A DNA stretch of 64,000 nucleotides from Megalobrama amblycephala (Eukaryota; Chordata; Actinopteri; Cypriniformes; Xenocyprididae): assembly GCF_018812025.1 (NCBI RefSeq), contig NC_063057.1, positions 13,475,841 to 13,539,840 of the forward strand. Direction: 5' to 3'. Shown piece after piece: positions 22,220 to 64,000 of this stretch; position 1 is the first letter of the stretch, and each line of letters begins with the position of its first letter. The notes under the pieces were generated by a model. The model ran no database searches. It had not been told where the DNA came from and saw only the letters and a list, made by a program, of their open reading frames with translations. A program made the translations under genes and the position numbers.

Positions 22220-25200
22220 AAAATTTCCTCTTGTAAAGTCATATGGCATTAGTAAAAGCATAATTTCCAAGCCTCACCTATGTAACAGTTTATGTCTATT
22301 TGTCTGGTGGTATTTCTGTGTTTGCCTGACCGTTGGTATGACCTGTAGAACCTTCAGACTTGAAGCTTTTAAATTCATTTTTTTTTTACTTTTAGACAAG
22401 GCTGTCAAGCTAATATGAAAGTTTGTCTTGACAAACTTTACCTATCCAGTTGAATGACTGGTTCGTCTTCAGGCCTTGCCGAGGTGCTTTTTTGCTTCCC
22501 GTTTTGTATCTCTATCCATCTAAATGACCAAGAGAGAAAGCCAACCATTTTTCCTCAGTATCACACCCTATTTTCCCATGAAAATCGATTGGTTTTGTCT
22601 GGCTATTAATCATTTAAAGTATCATTCAATGACAACTGGAAGGTCCTTGCCTCCCCTGACAGGATTGATTGATGTGTTTTGAAGCCAATAGGAGGTACAA
22701 TGTCAAACTTTTAACTTGATAGTAAATGTCAGATCAAACATTAGCCTCACGGAAAGCTAATAGTCAGAGATGTGCATTTTTATTGTGACATTCATCCTCT
22801 CATGAAGATAGATTGAATTTTTTATCTTAGCAGGCATTTAAGTTATAAAACTCATTATATCAATGGACAAACATTATGGGCAAATTACTCTCATGAATTG
22901 CAATGTCTAGTCATAAAAAAGGGTTTCTGTGTTTGCCTGCCTAGATCTAATGAGATTTCAAGAGGCTAACATCTTCATTCACATTCAATCCATCTTTATT
23001 GTCTTTGACACAATGCTAAGTGTATACATAAAGACGATGTTCAGAATAGCATAGTACTCTTACTATTTCTGCAATGTATAGTATACTGTATATAATGTGC
23101 ACAATATGTTTTCATAGAGTACTAGCATGACCAGCTACATTTGCCAAAATGTGCAGTTTACAACAGCACACTACACGTCTCTTGCTCAATTAAACATATT
23201 TAAACATATATAACATATATTTCTCATATTTTTTGTCTGGTCTTTATGGCAAAACGAACCCCAATAGGGTAACCAATGTGACCAATCAGAATCAAGGATT
23301 CCATTTGAATACCAAAATGATTTAAAATCATTTTAAATACTTAATAAAATGGAAGCCCATCCCCTTTTTTATGGCCCATCGCTGAGCACTTAAAAAACAG
23401 AAGAATAAACCATTCAGTTCATGTTGATAAGCTTGGTTTCTCATGGACTTCCTTAACTTCTCACCGTGCCTTGACCTCTCAGCCATCACAGGGTGACGGC
23501 ACCATCAGCAGAACGGATAACATGCAGACAACTTGCCACAATGATGTACTTTTAACTCAGAGGGATGTGAGGAAGGTGCACTTTGCATAAAGGGCACTGC
23601 TGTTGATTCATTTTCATGCCAGGCTTCGCCACAGAATCCGTGTGAACGATGACTTCTCCGTATAGGCAGATATATTGAAACGAGTTCCAACAAAATATGG
23701 TGTTGCAAACTTTCTTGGATGCACCTATCTGCTTCACAGCAGCCGTGTGCCAACTATCTCTGCATTTTAATCTCAAACCCAGTGGGTGGAAGGAAACTTT
23801 ACCGTGCAGATGAAATATGAACACTGCAGTGTGTGCAGGGTTGTGGGGGGTACGAAGATGGTTGCATATTTGATTTTATTTAGCGGAGACGCGACAACCC
23901 TGTGCACTTCTAGCTGGGTAGCTGTGACATACGGGCGAGTGGATCCTCATCTTATTTGCGGTATCACGGGTCACAATTCATCAGACACACACTCACCTCT
24001 ATACGCGTCCTCTCAAAATAGTCCCGCACTGTCTGCGAGACTCATTGGCAATGTATTGATTAAACACATGAAATTTGAATAAATGAGTCATAGCATCTGT
24101 ATGGAGTTTTTGTAGACACCCAAAGTACTTTACATGCAAATGAGACTCACCTCACCACCACTGCCCACATGTGCGCGTCGCAAACACATGAATATGGATG
24201 AGCGGACAATTTTAAGATACGCAAAGCTCATCACAGGTAGATGCAGAAATGCTCGTGTACGTTGTGTACGTCTTTGTGTTCTTGTAGCAGCAAGTTTTTG
24301 TTGGTTGCAGGGTGAAATCTCACTAGAAGGTGTTTAAGAGGCTTTGTAACAACCTGTAATATATCTTCATTGATATTCAAATTGACATTGTTGCTTTCCA
24401 TTATAAAATATTGCTCACACATATAATATTCCCAAAGGACCGCAACAAAGATGTGGCGGCATGTCGGACGGCTTTCCTGATGTTAATCAATAGCTTGAAA
24501 ATGAATGCACAGTCAGTCGTTGATGTTTGAGATGGGTTTATTCAGGCAGGGATGGCAGTGCTGGGGAGGGTGGCTAGACACAGGTGATGGGCATCTTTCC
24601 ACTGTTTGACTGAAGCGATGGGGAATGAATTTAATTACAGCAATGTTCATATTGGAGAAAAGTGTTGTCGGCATTGGAAAAGTGACGAGAGACAGACAGA
24701 TTCAGAGGGATTGAGAGCATATGTTTGACAAAAAAAGCACAGATAGCCAGTGGCAATCAAAATCCGTAGTGCTTTCGTGTGTGGAAGAGCTAGTTTCACT
24801 CTTAGTTGATTGATGAAGCTTTTTGCATAAAAATACGCAGAAATCATATTAATGTGTGGCATACAGGCTTTAGAACTGACAAACTGGCTCACATGTTCTG
24901 GAATGTTTGTTGCTAGGCGATATATTACGAGGGACATTTTCAATTTACACCAACATCAGTCAGTCCCTACATCGTTTAGGGTTGTTTTACAGTGCATGTG
25001 CGTAATGTCCCTAAAGCTGCATAATGATTCATATAAAACAGAGCTTTTCAGCTGGTTTTGTTTGTCCCAGATTTTTTTTTTTTTTCATGTACATCTGAAT
25101 GTAATAGCCTAGATAATAAAAAAAATGTAGGGTGGGGACTTGGTTCTGTCCATCGGTTGTTGATTGGGTTTTGAGATGTGAGCGTTGCACTAAAAAAGGT

Positions 25201-25331
25201 GAGCTTGCAGATCGTGGAAGGGCACGTCACCATTTTCACTGGACGTTTGAGGTTTGACACTTTGATTAAACATTACGGGGTCAAAAAAAGAAAAAAAGAG
25301 AAACATACATGAATAAAAAATTCACAATAAG
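22220..25331. other. Intergenic DNA, no gene seen
   Basis: Several short ORFs (for example minus 23552-23824 and plus 23786-24082) have no recognisable domain and no splice context. No complete mobile element was identified. Confidence 0.4.
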
Positions 25332-25339
25332 ATCTATAA

Positions 25340-25520
25340 CAGGGGTTCTCAAGGTCTGCTTTCATGCAGAATTTTGCTTGAACCCTAATCAAACACACCT
25401 GAACAAGCTAACCAAGGTCTTCAGGTAGACTAGAAAAGTTATAGGCAGGTGAGTTCGATCAAGGTTGGAACTAAAATCTGCAGGAAAGTGGATTTCGACG
25501 GCCAGAGTTGAGAACCCCTG
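25340..25520. mobile_element. hAT-type MITE, 181 bp
   Basis: Terminal repeats CAGGGGTTCTCAA and TTGAGAACCCCTG are perfect over 13 bp. The perfect 8-bp target duplication ATCTATAA is at 25332-25339 and 25521-25528. The CAGGGGTT ends are classic for the hAT (Ac/Charlie) superfamily. Confidence 0.92.
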
Positions 25521-25780
25521 ATCTATAACATGCATTTACAAAATAGATAAGGTGAATTTTCACTTCACGCCAAGTTGCCAACCATAACAGATTATTTAGC
25601 TATTATTACTATGCATGACCAAATGATTAGTTGCATTTTATTGTTTGCATTTAGCATTATTGTGTGCTGATATCCACGACCCCTCAATACAGACTGGCAA
25701 CCCGGTCTTTTTAAGATTGCAAACACATTAGTTTGCGTTTTAAGACATTTGGCCCTGTTTCACAGACAGGGCTTCGATTA

Positions 25781-26502
25781 AAGGGTTAGTTCACCCAAAA
25801 ATGAAAATTTCTGTCATTAATTACTCACCCTCATGGATTGAATGTGACCTTTGTTCATCTTCAGAAACCAAGTGAAGATATTTTTGATGAAATCCGAGAG
25901 GTATATGGCTAAACATCAATATAATCAACACTTTCAAGGTCCAGAAAGGTACTAAAGGCATCGTTAAAAAAGTCGATGTGACTGCAGTGGTTCAACCTTA
26001 ATGTTATGAAGTGACGAGAATACTTTTTGTGCTCAAAAACAAAACAAAAATAACGACTTTATTCAAAACTTTTTCCTCTTCCCCGTCAGTCTGTTACGCA
26101 GTTGGTGCAGTGAACGAATTGCAGAGCTTACTGTTTATGTCCGAACACCGACTCATTATTGGCCGGTTACTGCTCCGCAATTCATTCACTGCGCTAACTG
26201 CATAACAGACTGACAGGGAGGAGAAATTGTTTTTGTTTTGTTTTTTTGCACAAAATGTATTCTCATCACTTCATAACATTAAGGTTGAACCAATTTAGTG
26301 ACTTTAACAATGTCTTTAGTACCTTTCTGGACCTTGAAAGTGTCGGTTAAATTGCTGTCTATGGACGAGTCATATACCTCTCGGATTTCATCAGAAATAT
26401 CTTCATTTGTGTTCCAAAGATAAACAGTGTCTTACGGATGTGGAACGACATGAAGGTGAGTAATTAATGACAGAATTTTCATTTTTGGGAGAACTAACCC
26501 TT
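25781..26502. mobile_element. Foldback DNA element, 722 bp
   Basis: The left end AAGGGTTAGTTCACCCAAAA and the right end TTTTGGGAGAACTAACCCTT are inverted. Internal blocks also mirror one another: GATGAAATCCGAGAGGTATA near 25890 and its inverse near 26375. It belongs to the very common cyprinid family whose ends read GTTCACCCAAAAATGAAAAT. The ORF at 26011-26205 is inside it and not a gene. Confidence 0.85.
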
Positions 26503-28399
26503 TATGCCAGGATTAGGCTTTAGTTCAATTAGGACATTTAAGTAGCTTTTATATACACGCCTTAGAAAAAAACATTACTGGTGTGCATCTTTAGAAAAAA
26601 ACAATAGCACTGACATATTTTAAGATATGTGAGTGCAAGTTGCTTTCAGTTGCAAGTTGCTATTTTCCACATGACAGGTGTCCTCTTTGTGAGAATACTC
26701 GTCAGATCTCACCACACAACAAAACTATAATTAGACTATTAAACAGCCAATTCTGTCTGAGACATGCAAACGTAATAATGCAATCAGAACATGAACATGT
26801 TCTGCGCCACAACCGATTTTTCCTTATATGAAACATGCATTTGCCAGAGCGTCACACATTTATTAGAAAATTAAGCATCACTGCACACATGATGAAATCC
26901 ATTTTGAAAATGAACTTGGGCTGGTAATTGATTACAAAGCAGCCACTGAAGGACTAATACTTGCGTTAAACCCACGTTTCGGTATTGAAAAGGAACGGAT
27001 CAATAATTTTAGAGGGGTTGTGTTTGGTAGAGAGAGAAGCAGTGGAGGGCAGTGCTGCTCTATCACTGATACAGAAATTTACAGTGGACGGGGAAAGCTG
27101 TGCTTTCTCATGTTTCATCTGCACCTCGTGAAATGGTACTTTTGGAAAATGAGCGGCACCACAAGGGATTCAGCATGACTTTAGACAGTTCTCAGAAGTT
27201 TAAGTGCTCTTATTCAGCATGTCTGTTTCTTTTGGGATATTTCTAGTGAATTTGATAATGATCACATCTCCATTCCTCCAGATGGGCGCAGACAGCATGT
27301 TGATATTTTTATCATATTTATTTCTAAGCTGTTCAGTTTTCTGTGTGGGCCGTGGATGGCAGATCTCATTGCTGTCTTCAGCATCTCCGTTCAGTTGAGT
27401 CGAATTCACTGTTTGGTTTTCTCCGTTTACTCGACGGGAGCCTTTGCCGGATCTGTTGTCTTTTCACAGATGTTTACTTAGACAGATAGGACAAAGCACA
27501 ACCAACTAATAATGCTAATTGCTTCCATCTGCTCCCCCACAGCTGTCAATAGCCATTTTAGTCAATCCTAGGAATTAGTCCACCATCGTTCACCCTGCAT
27601 TCTTATTAGCTGACCTGCACCGCATCTGCAGCTGGAAAGAATTCTTCCAGAACGTTCTGGAATTACCAGATTCAGAGGAAAACGATCTTCTAGATTGGAA
27701 CATAGCACTAGATTTTACATTTGATGCATTTTGAAAAAGAAGTGGCGTGTGGTATATCCTCTGTGTTATGATGACCTTGTGCTCAAGGCTAAAAGGCAAG
27801 AAATCACTCAACAAGGGCAGACGCTTTTAGCACCTGTTGTGCGGTGACATTTTTGTGAAGAGGTTTTAAAATCGTCATCTCGCTCTAACCTTCCTCTAAG
27901 AGAGCCCAGAGACAAACCCTGAAAGGTCAGGGGGAACGTACTGGAGTTGTGGAGGGGAACGGTTTCTCGTTAACTGAGAGAAGCGATACAGTGCAATGAG
28001 AAGAAATGTAATAAAGGTGGCAATTGAGCCCTCTGGCACTGTGAGACAGGAGGAGGTTAAAGCCTGAGCCTTTGTTTTTCTGCAAGATGACGGTTGTAAA
28101 AATGCTCTAGTATTATCGTAAAAGGAAAAGAAATGGTAAAGGTCTGGTTCAGAGGGGTGGACATGGAGGACACATAATTGGTGCACATAACTCCAGCTTC
28201 AGCAGGCTTATATTCTTTCATAAACAGCCTTGTTGAAATTAGATTTAGTTTAGTTGGAATAGTTTTGAAAGTTGTTTGAATAAAGAACAGGTTTTTTACC
28301 GCAGTTTCTGTTTCCATAGAAACAGCGACTTCTCTGACTTCTCCATTCATCAAATTCAAAGCAAGGTAGAGACACAAAATAAAAGACACAAGACTCCAT
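26503..28399. other. Intergenic DNA left of plxna3, no gene seen
   Basis: No exon, RNA gene or complete element identified. It could include regulatory DNA of the gene's 3' side, but nothing in the sequence proves it. Confidence 0.4.
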
Positions 28400-31300
28400 C
28401 TTTTTCATAATAAAGTTTATTCTATATTACAAATAGTATTTTGTTCTTGACTGCAAAATAGGAATGCATTATATTTACATACACAGGTATACAATTAATT
28501 ATAACAAAGTTAGAGAAGCTTGCCTTTCCGCTGGTCTCTCTCTTTTTCTCCTCCCATCAGGATAACTCTTTATCTTGCATCAAATCTGGAAATATTAAAA
28601 AGTCTTTCTGAACAGGTCTCTGTAACGCCTGTTGTAACACTGAGCTAAAAGGACTTTTTAGTTCTTACAAAATGTTTAAGGTGGAAACTTTATCAGGTAT
28701 TTTGGACATAAGGGATGGGGGTTGTCCTGATAAAACATACGTGAGGGATGAAACATGGAACATAACAGGATCACAGTCACGAGGGAATCCAGGAACATAT
28801 CAGTTTTTCAAAACATCATCAGCTCATTTAAGACCTCTGTGGACTTAATAAATGAGTTCCCAGAAGAAATAATGCAATACTTTCCGCTGTCAATTCTAAG
28901 CTCATTTGCAAGTTTTGAAAGATTTTCTTAAAATAAAAAAGTAATACCTAACACGACGACAGTGGTATTTTATTATTTATCTCATTAGAATCATTAGCTG
29001 GGGGCAGCTGTGTACCTGAAATCCTGAAATACCTCAACACAATCCTCTGTTACTAAGCAATGCTGAGAAAAATAACACATGGGAGTCCAAAGCAATCACA
29101 CACACACAGACAATATCCAAAACAACATTAAAAAATCATTTGGTGGAACGCTAATGGAATCCTGAAAACATTAGACTGCATCAAAATGATTCAGAATGCA
29201 CAGAAAAATGTGATAAAATGTAATATATATATATATATGAACAGATAAAGGGAAGTACAAATGAACATATTCAGGGAATCAACTCTTTAGAGTTGCACAT
29301 TGAAGACAACAACAAATGTAATGTGTTTTGAAGATCCCTAAATAGCATGGCATGTGATGTCGTGGGTACGTTTGTTTAGCATGACGTGAACTCTAAGATG
29401 GACGGCCTTCAAGAAAGGCAATTCACCTGACAAGAAGAGCAAAGGAGTCTGATGAAAGTCGAACAAGAGTTTGGTTTGGTTTAGAAATTCCTAGTAGTAT
29501 TAGATAAATTGATAGCAAGGCAGTTCATTTCATATCATCCAAATAGGTCAGCATGCAAGGGTATATACTATATCTGCTTAAGGTTTCACCTTAGTCTTAT
29601 TAGCATCTAACACATTCACAAAACATGGTCATGGCAGTTGAATGGAAGGGCAGGATAAAGGTTCCACCTTAACAGAGGTTGCAATTTTGAAGATGACAGC
29701 CACTTTTTTTCCCATCTCGTTCTTCCAAGCAAAAGAAAGAAAAAGAACACATCCACATCATCAATTGCAAGGCTTATTTTTTTCTGTTTTCCTTTTTTCA
29801 TTTTTTTGAAGTTTAAATTGAAATACATGCGCTGAAAAAGCCAATAAAGCACCCAAGGTGGACCTGGGCTGATTCTCCACACATTCACATCACCACATAG
29901 GGTACGCTGTCAAGGGGAAAAAGGGGGTCGGTGGACAGAGGAAAGGTGGGCAGCTAAATTGTCTCTTTCCCTTTGTCAAAGTTACATCCAATACTTTTTA
30001 GGTCCTCGCCGCGCTGTCCTTTTTCCGATCGGAGTCGTTAAGCCCAGGTAGGTTTCATTTCTCAAGGCCGCCAGCACACTTAAAACTACAGCAAGCCCTT
30101 AAACTTCAAATCGGGATTTCTTTCCACCCTCCCAGTTGTGCAATAACCAAACTCGGACACGCAAGGGTAAGTACAGGCTAATGGACAGAAACAAATATGA
30201 GGCTGCAGACAGAGCGTTAGCTTCGTTCTGCAGGTCATAAAACAAACAGTGCCTTGTGTTTGCTTTCTCAGGGGTAATTTATTCGCTTGCTCTTTTTTAA
30301 ATTGGGCTCCTTTGGTTTTCTGCTGACCAGCTTTGTCCACATGTGGGTTTTTCTAGAGGCTTCCAGAGTGTTCGTTATGGGAGGGACCCTGTGGCAGTGA
30401 ACAGTGCAGGGTGCACGTGTGCACTTCCAACAATGCGCCATTCCCCCCTGTAACAGCTAATTCTGAGTAGGATATTTTGTAATTAAAGTCCCCCTACTGG
30501 ATGTGTGAACTGAGACACCTATTGAATGTGTGCTTTTTTAGTTGTTAAGATTACTTTGTCCTCTTGCAGCACAGCGTAGGTCCTGGCAACTTCGCTGGAG
30601 TACAGAGAGAAGGCGTCGCTCTCTGGAAGAGGGGTTTGTGTGTGCTTGCTTCTAAGGGGATCAAACCTTGGCTTTTCCTCCACTCATCTAGATAAGAGAG
30701 GTTAAATTCAGATGTGCACAAGCCGGATAAATGCCGAAATGAAGGCTGGGGCTGAAGTGGTGGAGATGTGGGCTATACCACAAGATGACAGGTCTTGTCT
30801 TTCAGTTTCACTGTCAAGTAAGGTCCTGGAAGAGGCAAAAGAATCGAAGCACTAACTTGTTGCATCCCGCTACACGCCAAGGATTTTAAACACACCTCAC
30901 TGTCTTCAAAGTGAAAATAAGCAGTTGGGATCTCCAGGCTTGGTTGTTCTCTTATCAAAGCATATAAATGATCTTGCATGTCCCGTAAATCCAGGGTCCT
31001 CAAGGTGTTTTGTGTCTTTTGAAATGGCCCGAACGGTCTGCATTCTTCAGATGCATGCAGTACCATTTTTTCATCTTGCGTTTCAGTGTTTAATAAAGGT
31101 ACTACAATGAACTGGACTCTATATTAGTGTCGTACGCTACCCTAGTCATAAAAGTCAGAACAAATTGACACCAGACATTGTGGTTTCTGCTTATCAGCTA
31201 AACTTTGAAGGCAACAGAAATGTTTTTTTTTTTTTCTTTTCCAGTCAGGGAGAAGGATGGAGGATGCAGTGAAGTGGAACTCGTAGGCAGCCACCCCTCC

Positions 31301-31542
31301 TCTACACAGCAGAGCCAGGTGGCCACCCAGTCTACTGCATCATGGGTAATGTAGTCCTTGGCTCCTCCGCCCACCCTCTAGTTCCCATCTCTACTCTTCT
31401 AGGAAGCAGAGCTAATATGATGCAAACGCTTGTTTTTGTGGGAAGATTGCAAAAAGAAGAGATGAGATAGATGGACAGGTCTTCACTCAGGCACGGCTCG
31501 GTTTCTGTTGGATCTCCCAGTGCACTCTGGGAAATGTGGTCC
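28400..31542 (-). other. plxna3: Probable plxna3 3' UTR
   Basis: This non-coding stretch directly follows the TGA. It has no splice-like exons or recognisable transposons, which is unlike the repeat-filled DNA further left. Minus-strand AATAAA hexamers occur at 30278-30283, 28969-28974 and 28416-28421. The last would give a UTR of about 3.1 kb. The extent is inferred; transcript data would fix it. Confidence 0.5.
28416..28421 (-). terminator. Candidate poly(A) signal of plxna3
   Basis: AATAAA on the minus strand, the most distal of three candidates downstream of the stop. A plus-strand AATAAA sits at 28409-28414, immediately next to it, so the site could serve either direction. Confidence 0.4.
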
Positions 31543-63065
<31,523 letters not shown>

Positions 63066-64000
63066 CTGCAGGGGAAAAACAGAAAACAAAAAGATGACAT
63101 TTCGCCGCCTGAATGCGATAATTCATCTGCATATTCATTAAATGACTTAAATCAAAATAGTCACAATTTGCTTTCTAAATACACAATTTTGGTGTTATTT
63201 TGCATGATTTATCAGTGCTTGTTATTCCTATGAAAATTTGTATTAATTATTTTTTATTGTTTGAAGCCCTGCCCTACATTTTTTTCACTGAGAAATGCAT
63301 CTAATTATGACATTATTTTATGTAGTTTTCCCTTCAGAGCTAAGCAACTCATCGTGTCTCAGTTTTTATTTTTGTCAAGTTTAAGAATCCTCACTTAAAC
63401 TTTAGCACGGCTTATTTGGCTGGAAAGCTTTTTCTAGCACTCTCATTTGGCCTACGGCATTCTATGCCAGTGTCCAATAAAACACCCACAGGCTTTTAAA
63501 CTGAAAAGAACCAAACATATTAAAAAAAAAACAAACGTAAGCACTACAAACCACTACACAGATGAACAGCTTACATTTAATAGAAGCTGCTCACTGCATT
63601 CAGTGTGCACTAAGAATTCCTGATGACAAACAATTAACCATGCAGAGACCCCCATGACATCATTTGATATGATTTGCCTCATCAATAATCATTAACTACC
63701 TGTCAGAATCTCTAGATGGCTCCTGTCATTAGCTGTGATTTTACTATAAACTTTTCCAGAGAGAGGAGACGTTTATTCCAATTAAGTCTTAATTGATATA
63801 GCTGATTAGAACCAGAGCTCATCTGGCATAAGCAGGTAAGGTATGGCTTGTATGTTGGCTGAAGAAATGTGTGTGATTCAATTAAAACTGTCCATCACTG
63901 TCATAGCGGAGCATAAATAACCCGTAGCTTGGTGTACCCTGCATTAGATTTTAATTCTGTTCCCCATACTCAGAAAAAAAAACAAAAAAAAAAAAACAAA
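63066..64000. other. Partial plxna3 intron running off the window
   Basis: Starts at the GCAG acceptor beside exon 62797-63065. No upstream exon is visible, so the intron is at least 935 bp. Confidence 0.6.

Noticed and set aside
23552..24082. Overlapping plus and minus ORFs of 90-98 residues
   Set aside because: No recognisable motif, no splice context and open frames on both strands; not enough to call a gene.

Overview
This window is vertebrate genomic DNA, almost certainly from a ray-finned fish and most likely a cyprinid. The evidence is GT-AG introns in a plexin gene, many short terminal-inverted-repeat DNA elements of the kinds that fill cyprinid genomes, and tRNA-derived SINE fragments. 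There are no bacterial operons and no long uninterrupted ORFs.

The only protein-coding gene I can establish lies on the minus strand from about 63.1 kb down to 31.5 kb. It is the 3' part of a class A plexin, best read as plexin-A3 (plxna3). Eleven exons join in frame with consistent phases and canonical splice sites. They give 1668 coding bases, that is 555 residues plus a stop. They encode the C-terminal part of the cytoplasmic region: the first half of the split GAP domain, an arginine-finger pair, the Rho-GTPase-binding insert, the second GAP half with LPLRFWVN, and the C-terminus MSLES. Earlier exons lie beyond the right edge. A long 3' UTR probably runs left from 31,542, perhaps to a poly(A) signal near 28.42 kb.

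The left 28 kb has no recognisable intact gene and is dominated by repeats. From about 2.5 to 6.6 kb there is a tandem array of a roughly 145-bp unit with tRNA-like A and B boxes on the plus strand. It is followed by a tRNA-headed SINE (6687-6929) with a near-complete 73-nt cloverleaf and a 41-base A tail. A pair of duplicated exon-like segments lies at 7.0-7.4 kb. An hAT-type foldback with an 8-bp target duplication is at 9.65-10.13 kb, and a Harbinger-like element keeping a Myb/SANT-like fragment is at 11.8-12.35 kb. From 16.3 to 20.5 kb there is a second tRNA-like tandem array, of unrelated unit sequence and on the minus strand, with a 584-bp higher-order period. A tandem duplication at 20.94-22.03 kb has a DNA element inserted in one copy only.

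The plexin introns carry more short DNA elements, some nested (43.2-44.4 kb and 57.06-57.67 kb), and SINE fragments at 52.5-54.4 kb. The most unusual content is the pair of tRNA-like tandem arrays. They share the same 54-bp A-box to B-box spacing but have opposite orientation, and one lone reversed unit of the first family sits at the edge of the second array.
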